A program made the translations under genes and the position numbers. A DNA stretch of 64,000 bases from assembly GCF_001428385.1 (NCBI RefSeq), contig NZ_LMSK01000003.1, forward strand, positions 386,986 through 450,985, in the 5' to 3' direction. The DNA comes from Rhodanobacter sp. Soil772. Lineage in GTDB: Bacteria; Pseudomonadota; Gammaproteobacteria; Xanthomonadales; Rhodanobacteraceae. The notes under the pieces were generated by a model. It saw only the letters and a list, made by a program, of their open reading frames with translations, was not told the DNA's origin and did not search any database. Of this stretch, positions 18,017 to 26,414 are shown piece after piece. The stretch's first letter is position 1; every line of letters starts with the position of its first letter.

Positions 18017-18051
18017 AAAAAAAAGCCCCGCCGGAAAACACACAGCGGGGC
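18017..18051 (-). terminator. Rho-independent terminator after the TonB receptor gene
   Basis: On the minus strand GCCCCGC (18051-18045), a 13-nt loop and GCGGGGC (18031-18025) are followed by eight T residues (18024-18017). It lies 28 bp past the receptor stop. It would end or dampen transcription before the halogenase gene, so receptor and downstream enzymes can be made in different amounts. Confidence 0.88.
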
Positions 18052-18078
18052 ACCCTGGGGAGGTAATGTCGATACGAC

Positions 18079-20973
18079 TTACTGGAACTTGTACGAGACG
18101 CCGATATCGTAGCGGCGGCCGTAACGCTCCCACGTCAGCACCTGGCGCGGGTCGTCGTTCTGGTAGGTGATGAAGGTCTTGTTGGACAGGTTGGAGCCCT
18201 GCACGATGAAGGTCAGGCCCTTCAGGCTGCCGCTGTCGATGCTGTAGCTGACCTGGGCATCGTAGGTGCTGCCGCCCTGGATGGTCTGCTCGATGCGGGA
18301 CGCGCTGATGCCCGACACCTCGCCCAGGAAGCTCGAACGGTAGCTGTCGCTGATGCGGGCCTCGAAGCCGCTGTGCTGGTAGTACAGCGTGGCGTTGGCG
18401 ACCCACTTCGACAGGCCCGGCACGGTGATCGGCGTGCTGTTGCCGGCGAACACCAGCGAGCTATTGGTGCGGTTGCCGGTGAGGATCGTGCCGAAGCCGT
18501 CGAGTGCCGGCGTGACCAGGTTGAACGGCAGGTTCAAGGTCACCTGGCCGCCCTTCACGTAGCCGTGGCCGTCGTTGGTCGGACCGGAGACGATGCCCAG
18601 CGGCGTGCCCAGCTGGGCCTGCTGCGTCGGCGTCAGGCCGAACGGCAGGAACGAGCTGAAGTCGTACAGGAAGGCTGCGTTCGGATTGATGTAATCCTTC
18701 AGCTTGAGGTAGTAGCCCGACAGCGCGATGTAGCCACCGCCGCCGCTGCGGCAAATGTCCGAATTCTTCGCATCGCTGGCGTTGCACTCGTAGCCGTTGC
18801 CGCCGGAGAAGTAGTGCTCGTAGCTGACGTTGTAGTTGTCGGCCATGGTCGGCTTGAGCTTGGCGTTGCCGCCCGAGGCGCTGAAGTACGCCTGGCTCGG
18901 ATCGGTGTTCTGCAGATGGGTGAAGTTACCGCTCACCCCCAGGCTGGCGTTCATCTGATCCATGCGCGGGCGGGCCAAAGTACGTGCGGCGCTGACGCGC
19001 AGGTCGTCGTTGTCGCCGAACCCGAAGATCAGGTTGGCGCTGGGCAGGACCTTGGTATAGCTGGTGCTGCCGACCACCGGGATCAGCGTGATCGCGTTGC
19101 CGGTGATCGCGCTGCCCGGCGCCACGCGTTCGCCGGTCGAACGCTGCGAGGTGTGCTGTGCCTGCACGCCGACGTTGCCGCGCAGGCTGACACCGCCGAG
19201 GTAGGTGTCGAGGTTGAACTGCAGGTACGGGGTCAGTGTCTTTTCGCGCACGTTCCAGTTCGGCGGCATCGCCAGCGACGAGCCGAAGGTAGGCACCTGC
19301 TGCAAGGTGCCGTTGTCGATCAGGTCGAACGGGTTGTAGCAGAGCTGGTTGGCGATGCCCATCCACGACAGCGGGGAGCACGACGTACCGCTGAACGGCG
19401 CGGTGGTGACCGCGTTACCGCCGCTGATGGTGCCACCGCCCAAAGTGAGGAAGCTCTGGTCGATGTGGTAGCTCTTGTCGCGGGTGCTGTGCGCCACGCC
19501 GAACTCCATGCTGGAGAACGGACCGCTGGAGAAGCTGCGCTCGGCGCTCAGGCGCAGGTTGGCCAGGTAGTCCACGGTGTGCGGCGCATTGATGAAGCCG
19601 GCCTGCACCACGTCGTTGCCGCCGCCCCAGCCCTGCGGATCGGTCAGCACGACGCCGTTGGTGTAGTCCAGCGACGGGGTGAGGTAGAGCAGCCCGTTGC
19701 TGCGCTCGACGAAGCCGAGGGTGTCGGTGGCGCCGTTGGCCGGAGTGAAGCCGGTGCCGGAGTAGCTTTCGAGGTTGATGTCGCGGCGGGTGGCGCGCGA
19801 GTAGTTCGCGTCGAGGTCGGCCGTCCAGTCCTCGTTGATGGTGAACTTGTTGTCCCAGTTGAAGTTGTAGACCCGGGCGCTGGTGCTGTTGTAGTCGTTG
19901 CGGATCACCGGCTTGACGCTGCCGTAGGTGCCGTTGGTGATCATGCCGTTCTGCACGGTGCCGCCCGGCTGCAGTTGCGCGGAGCCCCAGAACAGCGGGA
20001 ACTCCATGCCCTTGGCCTGCTGCACTTCCTTGAAGTTGTCGTAGGTGAGGTCGACGACGCCGTTGTACCAGTCGTTCGGCTGCCACTGCACGGTGGCCAG
20101 CACGCCGCGCCGCTTCATCGTGTCGGAGATGCCGTAGTTCTTCGCGCCGCCGACCACGGCGTTGCCGTTGGCGTCGGTCGGATAACCCCATGGCGCCTGG
20201 TGCTGGATCTGCGCGGGGTTGGATTCCATGTCCACGCCCAGGGTGACGCCGAGGGTGTGGTCGGCGAACTGGTGCACCCACACGCCGTTGACATTGTAGC
20301 CCTTGTCGCTGACGCCGGGGCCACTCGCCAGCTGGGACATGTCGTTCCAGATGTAGTGGGCATTCAGCGCCGCCTCGGGGCCGCTCTTTTCCAGCGGGCG
20401 GATGGTGTGCATGTCGACGGTGCCGGTGAGGCCCTGGCCGATCAGGTTGGCCTGCGGGGTCAGGTGCACCACCACGTTGTCGAACCAGCTCGACGGGTAC
20501 TGGTCGAACTGCACGTCGCGGTTGTTCGAGGTCGAAACCTGCTGGCCGCCGTTGACCAGCGCGGTGGAGAAATCCGGGCCGAGGCCGTGGATGGTCAGCA
20601 CCTGCGGGCGACCGCTGACGGTCTGCACGGCGAGGCCGGGCAGGCGGCCGAGGGTATCGGCGATGCTCACGCCGGGCAGCTTGCCGACCTGTTCGGCCGA
20701 TACCGCCTCGACGATGCTGCTGGCATTGCGCTTGAGCGCGGTGGAGTTCTCGATGCTGCTGACGAAGCCGTTCACCTCGACGGCTTCCAGCTTCTTCGTC
20801 TTGTGCTTGCCGTCGGTGTCTTTGCTGTTCTTGTCGGTCGACGACGGCTGGGCCTGGTCTTGCGTGTCCTGCTGCTGACTGGCCGAGGGTGCGGTCCCGG
20901 CATAAGCCGTGGCGCAGACGCCAAGGCACACCGATGCAATCGCCATCGCCAGCACGTTATGTTTCAGAACCAT
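18079..20973 (-). CDS. TonB-dependent outer-membrane receptor (maltodextrin uptake)
   Basis: This 964-aa outer-membrane protein starts at ATG 20973 behind a GGGAGGGGA ribosome site. It has a signal peptide ending AYAG, then a low-complexity Q/D/K-rich linker. The plug domain follows (about residues 65-190: LEAVEVNGF, GKLPGVSIADTLGRLPGL, ALVNGGQQ). A large 22-strand-type barrel ends in YDIGVSYKFQ. It resembles the Caulobacter/Xanthomonas oligosaccharide receptors of the MalA type. Its own operator-promoter (21091-21141) and terminator make it a separately controlled unit that heads the locus. Confidence 0.92.
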   Translation of the reverse strand: MVLKHNVLAMAIASVCLGVCATAYAGTAPSASQQQDTQDQAQPSSTDKNSKDTDGKHKTKKLEAVEVNGFVSSIENSTALKRNASSIVEAVSAEQVGKLPGVSIADTLGRLPGLAVQTVSGRPQVLTIHGLGPDFSTALVNGGQQVSTSNNRDVQFDQYPSSWFDNVVVHLTPQANLIGQGLTGTVDMHTIRPLEKSGPEAALNAHYIWNDMSQLASGPGVSDKGYNVNGVWVHQFADHTLGVTLGVDMESNPAQIQHQAPWGYPTDANGNAVVGGAKNYGISDTMKRRGVLATVQWQPNDWYNGVVDLTYDNFKEVQQAKGMEFPLFWGSAQLQPGGTVQNGMITNGTYGSVKPVIRNDYNSTSARVYNFNWDNKFTINEDWTADLDANYSRATRRDINLESYSGTGFTPANGATDTLGFVERSNGLLYLTPSLDYTNGVVLTDPQGWGGGNDVVQAGFINAPHTVDYLANLRLSAERSFSSGPFSSMEFGVAHSTRDKSYHIDQSFLTLGGGTISGGNAVTTAPFSGTSCSPLSWMGIANQLCYNPFDLIDNGTLQQVPTFGSSLAMPPNWNVREKTLTPYLQFNLDTYLGGVSLRGNVGVQAQHTSQRSTGERVAPGSAITGNAITLIPVVGSTSYTKVLPSANLIFGFGDNDDLRVSAARTLARPRMDQMNASLGVSGNFTHLQNTDPSQAYFSASGGNAKLKPTMADNYNVSYEHYFSGGNGYECNASDAKNSDICRSGGGGYIALSGYYLKLKDYINPNAAFLYDFSSFLPFGLTPTQQAQLGTPLGIVSGPTNDGHGYVKGGQVTLNLPFNLVTPALDGFGTILTGNRTNSSLVFAGNSTPITVPGLSKWVANATLYYQHSGFEARISDSYRSSFLGEVSGISASRIEQTIQGGSTYDAQVSYSIDSGSLKGLTFIVQGSNLSNKTFITYQNDDPRQVLTWERYGRRYDIGVSYKFQ

Positions 20974-21090
20974 GTACTCCCCTCCCACAAAAGGTGTGTC
21001 GCCGTCGATCTCGGTTGTTGGACTCCCCCCGCGCTTTCGTCGGCGACGACCGTCGGCAGGTGCGCCGTCGAGATTTTCGGCGGCGTGTTT

Positions 21091-21141
21091 GCATGGTAGG
21101 CCGGCATTTCCGCAGCGAAGCATTTTCTGCATACGTATTCA
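21091..21141 (-). promoter_or_regulatory. Operator and -10-like element for the TonB receptor gene
   Basis: Minus-strand TGAATACGTATGCA (21141-21128) is followed after exactly 29 nt by TACCATGC (21098-21091). This matches the layout at 8423-8477. It lies in the 434-bp divergent interval 20974-21407, which holds no gene. Confidence 0.7.
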
Positions 21142-21297
21142 TGGTGGGCGCCCCGGCGCGCTTATCGCAGTGCAGCATCGCGTGTCCGGGAGGCGGGTAC
21201 CAGCGGCGCGAGCCGCGGTGCGACTCGGCATTGGCGCGTGACGCATGAACCACCGCCGGCACACCGCGCACGCGGCATGCCGCGACTGCAGCACGAA

Positions 21298-21347
21298 TGA
21301 ATACGTATGCACATCCGTGCTGGTCGCAACGAAGCTGCGGCTAAGCT
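21298..21347 (+). promoter_or_regulatory. Operator and -10-like element for the GH13_23-type gene
   Basis: Plus-strand TGAATACGTATGCA (21298-21311) is followed after 30 nt by TAAGCT (21342-21347). Orientation towards the gene and spacing match the other two copies. The gene starts 61 bp further on. Confidence 0.65.
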
Positions 21348-21407
21348 GATCGGCATTCAACGACGGGCGTCGAATGTGCCCGCCTCATGCTGCGGGGACA
21401 TGTTCAA

Positions 21408-23030
21408 ATGAGTGATGCACCCTGGTGGCGCGGAGCCGTCACCTACCAGATCTATCCGCGCAGCTTCCTGGATACCGATGGCGATGGCGTGGGCGATCTG
21501 CCGGGCATCATCGAGCGGCTCGACTACGTGGCCAGCCTCGGTGTGGACGCGATCTGGATCGCGCCGTTCTTCCGCTCGCCGATGGCGGACTTCGGCTACG
21601 ACATCGCCGACTATCGCGACGTCGATCCGCTGTTCGGCACGCTGGCCGACTTCGACGCGCTGCTGGCGAAGGCGCATCGCCTCGGCCTGAAGGTGATGAT
21701 CGACCAGGTGCTCAGCCATACCTCGATCGAGCATGCGTGGTTCAGGGAAAGCCGCGAGAACCGCGACAATCCGAAGGCCGACTGGTACGTGTGGGCCGAC
21801 GCGCGCGAGGACGGCAGCGCGCCGAACAACTGGCTGTCGCTGTTCGGCGGCTCGGCCTGGCAGTGGGAGCCGCGCCGCGGCCAGTACTACCTGCACAACT
21901 TCCTCGCCTCGCAGCCGGACCTGAATTTCCATCATCCCGACGTGCGCGCGGCCATTCTCGACAGCGTGCGCTTCTGGCTGGACAAGGGCGTGGACGGCTT
22001 CCGCCTGGACGCGATCAACTTCTGCTTCCACGACCGCGAGCTGCGCGACAACCCGCCCAAGCCGAAGGAGAAGCGCGTGGGCCGCGGCTTCAGCCCGGAC
22101 AACCCGTACGCGTTCCAGTACCACTACTACAACAACACGCGGCCGGAGAACCTGGCTTTCCTCGGCGAGCTGCGCGCGCTGATGGACGGCTACCCCGACG
22201 TGGCCACGCTGGGCGAAATTTCCTCGGAGGATTCGCTGGCGACGATGGCCGAGTACACCCGCCCCGGCCGGCTGCACATGGGTTACAGCTTCGAGCTGCT
22301 CACCGACGACTTCAGCGCCGCGCACATCCGCGGCACGGTGCAGGCGCTGGAAGCGCAGATGACCGACGGCTGGCCGTGCTGGGCGATCTCCAACCACGAC
22401 GTCGAGCGCGTGCTGACGCGCTGGGGCAGGGATCGGCCCTCGCCGCAACTGGCCAACCTGCTCACCGCGATGGTCTGTTCGCTGCGTGGTTCGGTGTGCG
22501 TCTATCAGGGCGAGGAACTGGGCCTGACCGAGGCCAAACTGCCGTACGAATCGCTGCAGGATCCCTACGGCATCGCGTTCTGGCCGCAGTTCAAGGGCCG
22601 CGACGGTTGCCGCACGCCGATGCCGTGGAACGAGGCCGACGCGCATGCCGGCTTCAGCCGCGGCATGCCGTGGCTGCCGGTGCCGCAGGAACACCGCGCG
22701 CTGGCGGTGAGCCGGCAGGATGCCGATCCGCATTCGGTGCTGAACGGTTTTCGCAACTTCATGCATTGGCGCAAATCGCAGCCTGCGCTGCGCTGGGGCG
22801 AGATTGCCTTCATCGACACCGTCGATCCGGTGCTGGCGTTCACCCGCCGTCTGGACGGCCAAACGATACTGGTCGTGTTCAACCTGGCCGACGCCGAAGT
22901 CGAGATCCGCCTGCCTGCCGCATTCGGCAGTGCGCATCCGCTGGAGGGGCACGGCCTGCTTTCCGGCCATTTTCACGGCAACCAGCTGCAGTTGCCTGGC
23001 TATGGCGCCTGCTTCGCCAGCGTGGCGTGA
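21408..23030 (+). CDS. Cytoplasmic GH13_23-type alpha-glucosidase
   Basis: This 540-aa protein lacks a signal peptide and so should act in the cytoplasm. I chose ATG 21408 (GGGGA upstream), giving MSDAPWWRGAVTYQIYPRSF, the standard family start. Catalytic residues are D201 (GFRLDA), E270 (ATLGE) and D331 (ISNHD). The pattern fits xanthomonad XgtA-like alpha-glucosidases, which hydrolyse maltose or transfer its glucose. It is divergent from the TonB receptor with its own copy of the shared operator, and would process sugar brought in by the SLC45 carrier. Confidence 0.92.
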   Translation: MSDAPWWRGAVTYQIYPRSFLDTDGDGVGDLPGIIERLDYVASLGVDAIWIAPFFRSPMADFGYDIADYRDVDPLFGTLADFDALLAKAHRLGLKVMIDQVLSHTSIEHAWFRESRENRDNPKADWYVWADAREDGSAPNNWLSLFGGSAWQWEPRRGQYYLHNFLASQPDLNFHHPDVRAAILDSVRFWLDKGVDGFRLDAINFCFHDRELRDNPPKPKEKRVGRGFSPDNPYAFQYHYYNNTRPENLAFLGELRALMDGYPDVATLGEISSEDSLATMAEYTRPGRLHMGYSFELLTDDFSAAHIRGTVQALEAQMTDGWPCWAISNHDVERVLTRWGRDRPSPQLANLLTAMVCSLRGSVCVYQGEELGLTEAKLPYESLQDPYGIAFWPQFKGRDGCRTPMPWNEADAHAGFSRGMPWLPVPQEHRALAVSRQDADPHSVLNGFRNFMHWRKSQPALRWGEIAFIDTVDPVLAFTRRLDGQTILVVFNLADAEVEIRLPAAFGSAHPLEGHGLLSGHFHGNQLQLPGYGACFASVA

Positions 23031-23065
23031 GACTCGCCATTGCCGCGCGAACACAAGGAACCGGC

Positions 23066-24094
23066 GTGACGCGGTGTCGGCGCCTGCCGTGTCTTGTGGC
23101 AGCGCTGCTGCTGGCTGCGTCGGCCGGAACGACGATGGCTGCGAATCCATCGGCGCTGCCGCAGGCAAGCGCCCTCTCTCCCGGCAACGCTAGGGGGGAG
23201 AGTCGGAATGAGGGGGTGCTCCACCTTCTGCTCGATGCGCCGGCGTTCGCGCCGGAAAAAATCAAGCTCACCATCTACCTGCCGCCCGGTTACAGCCGGA
23301 CCGCCCGCCGCTATCCGGTGCTGTACGCGAACGACGGCCAGGACATGGAGGCTGTCGGCCTGCAGTCGACCCTGGCGCAGCTGTATCGGGACAAGGCGAT
23401 CCAGCCGGTGATCGTGGTGGCGATCAGGATGCTCGCCGATCGCGCCAGCGGCTACGGCCTGTCCGACCGCGCCGCGGCACGCAGCTTGGTCGGCGGTTCG
23501 CCGATCGGTCCGATCGGCACGCGCGCGCAGGATTATTCCGCCTGGGTCGCGACGGCGCTGGTGCCGTATGTGGACGCGCACTACCGCACGCGCCAGTCCG
23601 CGCGCGGGCGCACGATGCTGGGCTGGTCGCTCGGTGCATTGAACGCGTTCAATCTCGGCTGGCAGTATCCGGAAGTGTTCGGCCAGGTCGGCGCGTTCTC
23701 GCCCTCGTTCTGGCTCGCTGCGGATCGCGGCAGCACCACGGTGGTGCAGCACACGCGGCTGGCGCAGGCGATGGTCGATCGCGGTCGCAAGCGCGCAGGC
23801 TTGCGCATGTGGTTTGCGGTGGGTACGGCGGAGGAAACCAAGGATCGCGACGGCGACGGCATCAACGATACCGTCGACGACACGCAGGACCTGCTGCAAG
23901 GCTATCGCGGCGCCGACGGCTTTCGCCTGCGCGGGCTGAAGCAGCTTGGCTATACGGTCAACATGGATGTCGCGAAGCATCCGTCGCGTCATGCCGACGC
24001 CACGCTGTTCCTGCTGCCCGGTGGCGTGCACAACCAGGCGTCATGGAAACGGATGCTGCCGGTGTTTCTGCGCTGGGCCTACGGCCGGCACTGA
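23066..24094 (+). CDS. Secreted esterase of the putative-esterase (enterochelin esterase-like) family
   Basis: This 342-aa alpha/beta hydrolase starts at GTG 23066, with AAGGAA before it, 35 bp after the alpha-glucosidase. It has a signal peptide ending TMAA. Visible features are the N-terminal IKLTIYLPPGYS strand, the nucleophile elbow GWSLGA (Ser) and a late HNQASW histidine region. Such proteins (PF00756) cleave esters on sugars or siderophores, so deacylation of a modified glucan is possible but unproven. The odd segment SPGNARGESRNEG near residue 45 comes from a hairpin repeat inside the gene. Confidence 0.82.
   Translation: MTRCRRLPCLVAALLLAASAGTTMAANPSALPQASALSPGNARGESRNEGVLHLLLDAPAFAPEKIKLTIYLPPGYSRTARRYPVLYANDGQDMEAVGLQSTLAQLYRDKAIQPVIVVAIRMLADRASGYGLSDRAAARSLVGGSPIGPIGTRAQDYSAWVATALVPYVDAHYRTRQSARGRTMLGWSLGALNAFNLGWQYPEVFGQVGAFSPSFWLAADRGSTTVVQHTRLAQAMVDRGRKRAGLRMWFAVGTAEETKDRDGDGINDTVDDTQDLLQGYRGADGFRLRGLKQLGYTVNMDVAKHPSRHADATLFLLPGGVHNQASWKRMLPVFLRWAYGRH
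23176..23202. repeat. Hairpin repeat inside the esterase gene
   Basis: CTCTCCC (23176-23182) faces GGGAGAG (23196-23202), followed by a GAATGAGGGGG tail. This looks like the intergenic CTCTCCC/GGGAGAG repeats common in related genomes, but it lies in frame just after the signal peptide. Confidence 0.5.
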
Positions 24095-24106
24095 CTGGCC
24101 ACCGTT

Positions 24107-24136
24107 GCTCCTCCCCCTGCACGCAGGGGGAGGAGC
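24107..24136. terminator. Symmetric hairpin between convergent genes
   Basis: Fourteen-base perfect arms (GCTCCTCCCCCTGC and its complement) with a 2-nt loop lie between the esterase stop (24094) and the peptidase stop (24155). It could act as a two-way terminator, although it has no T-run. Confidence 0.55.
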
Positions 24137-24154
24137 ATGGCAAGAGCCTCGAAC

Positions 24155-25807
24155 TTATTTCCGCTCGGCGGCGCTGGTGTCGCGGGTGCCGCGGAATTCG
24201 GAATCCTTGCCCCAGTTCGGCCACTGGTCGGAATTCGCCAGGTCGTGGCCGACGGCGTAGAGCAGTTGCAGGTCGCGCGCCATGCCGGTGAACGACCAGT
24301 TGGCCTGCCATTCGTCGTCGGGCTGGTGATAGCGTTTGGCGGTGTAGTCGTCTTCCGCCGCCTTGCCGGCTGCGAGGCCGCCGTCGATCCAGTCGTTGCC
24401 GGAGCCGAACGAGATCGCCGGTACGCCGCGCTTGGCGAACGAGAAGTGATCGGAGCGGAAGAAGTGGCCGGCCTCCGGCTTGGGGTCCGCCGAATAAACC
24501 ATGCCGTAGTTCTTCGCGTCGGCGATCAGGTCGTCGAGCAAGTCCAGCTTCGCGCTGCCGGAGATGGTGAAGTTGCGCGCCGGGCCGTGCGGGTCGAGCG
24601 CGTCCATGTTGAGCACGCCCACGGTGGTGGCCAGCGGGTACAGCGGATTGGCGGCGTAGTACTCGGAGCCGAGCAGGCCCTTCTCTTCGGCGGTGACGTT
24701 GAGGAACACCACCGAACGCTCGGGTTTCGGCCCTTGCGCGAAGGCACGGCCCACTTCGATCAGTGCCGCGGTGCCGGTGGCGTTGTCGACCGCGCCGTTG
24801 TAGATGCGGTCGCCGTTGGCGTCGGGTGCGCCGACGCCGAGATGATCCCAGTGCGCGCTGTAGATCACGGTTTCGTCCGGGTGCTTGCTGCCCTCGATGC
24901 GGCCGACGATGTTGTGCGAGGTGATCACGCCGGAGTCGACCTTGAAGTTCGCCGACAGGCTCTCGCCCTTCAGCACTACCGGTTTGAAGTCGCGCGTCTG
25001 CGCCTGCTGCTTCAGCGCGTTGAAATCCAGCCCGGCGTGCTTGAACATCTGCACCGCCAGGTCGCGCTGGATCCAGCCTTCCAGTTGCGGGTGCACCGCC
25101 GCCGGGTTGTCGCGCACGATGTCGAACATGGTGTTGGTGTTGGAGTTCTTCACCGTGGCCCAGCCGTACGAAGCCGGCGCGGTTTCGTGGATCACCAGCA
25201 TGCCCAGCGCGCCCCGGCGCGCGGCTTCCTCGTACTTGTAGGTCCAGCGGCCGTAGTAGGTCATCGCCTTGCCGCCGAAGTCGCCCTTGCCGGTTTCGAA
25301 ATCCGGATCGTTGATCAGCACCACGGCGATCTTGCCGTGCAGGTCGATACCCTTGAAGTCGTCCCAGTTGCGCTCGGGCGCGGTCACGCCATAGCCCACG
25401 AACACCAGCGGGGCGTTCGCGATCGCCACGCTGGTGGAGCCGTCCATCGGCGCGCGCACGGCGATCTGCTCGCCCTGGGTCAGCGCTTCATGCTTGTCGC
25501 CCAGGCTCAGTTTCAGCGCGGGCGTGCCGACGATCTGGCTGCGCCGCAGCGGCACCGCCTGGGTCCAGCTGCGCTTGCCGTCCTTGAGGTCGCCGCCGGG
25601 TTGCAGCCCGGCGGCTTTCATCTGCGCCACCACGTAGTCGATGGTCTTCGCCTCGGCCGGCGTGGCCGGGCCGCGGCCCTCGAAGGCATCGGAGGACAGC
25701 ATCTTCACTTCGGCGGACAGCCGCTCGGTGCTGAAGGTCGGTGTGTCGGCGGCCTGCGCGACCGAACACGCGGCCATGATCAGTGCGGAAAGGAGCAATC
25801 GCTTCAC
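24155..25807 (-). CDS. Secreted M28-family metallopeptidase with PA domain
   Basis: This 550-aa protein is read from GTG 25807 (AGGTGA five bases upstream). It opens with a signal peptide (VKRLLLSALIMAACSVAQAA); no ATG lies near. A protease-associated insert (about residues 130-270) sits in the enzyme. The dizinc ligands of M28 follow: H in SAHWDHLG, D in AVDNATG, the EE pair in TAEEKGLLGSEY, D in NMDAL and H in RYHQPDDE. It should be an aminopeptidase or carboxypeptidase acting in the periplasm. It converges on the esterase gene. Confidence 0.88.
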   Translation of the reverse strand: MKRLLLSALIMAACSVAQAADTPTFSTERLSAEVKMLSSDAFEGRGPATPAEAKTIDYVVAQMKAAGLQPGGDLKDGKRSWTQAVPLRRSQIVGTPALKLSLGDKHEALTQGEQIAVRAPMDGSTSVAIANAPLVFVGYGVTAPERNWDDFKGIDLHGKIAVVLINDPDFETGKGDFGGKAMTYYGRWTYKYEEAARRGALGMLVIHETAPASYGWATVKNSNTNTMFDIVRDNPAAVHPQLEGWIQRDLAVQMFKHAGLDFNALKQQAQTRDFKPVVLKGESLSANFKVDSGVITSHNIVGRIEGSKHPDETVIYSAHWDHLGVGAPDANGDRIYNGAVDNATGTAALIEVGRAFAQGPKPERSVVFLNVTAEEKGLLGSEYYAANPLYPLATTVGVLNMDALDPHGPARNFTISGSAKLDLLDDLIADAKNYGMVYSADPKPEAGHFFRSDHFSFAKRGVPAISFGSGNDWIDGGLAAGKAAEDDYTAKRYHQPDDEWQANWSFTGMARDLQLLYAVGHDLANSDQWPNWGKDSEFRGTRDTSAAERK

Positions 25808-26414
25808 GGGCGTCACCTGTAGAGGGAAGGAACCCGTCGATAGTAGTGAGGCGAGGTGCGTCGGTCCATCCGGGCGGCGTGCCATTGGGTCCGAGGCATG
25901 TCGAGCGACAAGGCTTGCTATACGTCCGGCCGGCTTGGCGCGGCTTATGGGTTGATAGCTCGGACATCGCCAAGGGCACTTCAAATGCACCGCTTTTTGC
26001 CGTCACCCCTGCGAAAGCAGGGACCCAGTGCGTCAGGCTTCGCTGGATGGCCAGCTTCGCTGTTGCAGGGCTCCTCCTGCTTTGCAGCGGTGGCGAATTT
26101 GAGGAAGGGGTGTTCGAGGTGTCTTAAGGGTCGACTAAGGGAATACCGCTACTGTACGAAGGCAGCGTGCGCATGTCTGGCGGCGAAGAGCTCCATCCGG
26201 CGCCGCGTCATGGCGTTTCCTTTTGGCCGTCCATATGACACCGGTTACGGATGGTGCTGCGGTGCTGCGTAATGAGACGCGATCATTGCGAGGGGCGTGG
26301 GTTCATGAGAATTGCGTTAGTCCGGAGCGTGAGTGATGCCTGTCGATTTCGGGAAGGGTCCAGGAAAGGTGGGCTGTCGTAACTTGCGGGAATCTTCCTG
26401 GTACCGATCACTCG
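25808..26414. other. 607-bp intergenic region with a degenerate REP-like repeat
   Basis: No convincing gene is seen. Bases 26001-26030 (GTCACCCCTGCGAAAGCAGG and on) are a diverged relative of the GTCATTCCCGCGAAAGCGGG element found as a pair in the flagellar operon. The promoters for the divergent M28 and GT9 genes must lie here, but no clear boxes stand out. Confidence 0.5.

Noticed and set aside
18373-21099. 908-codon plus-strand reading frame opposite the TonB receptor gene
   Set aside because: It mirrors the receptor codon by codon, consists of Val/Ala/Gly/Arg/His-rich sequence without domains, and has no ribosome site. It is an antisense shadow caused by high GC.
21425-24094. 889-codon plus-strand frame
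   Set aside because: The first 547 codons are an out-of-frame reading of the GH13_23 gene. The esterase begins at GTG 23066.
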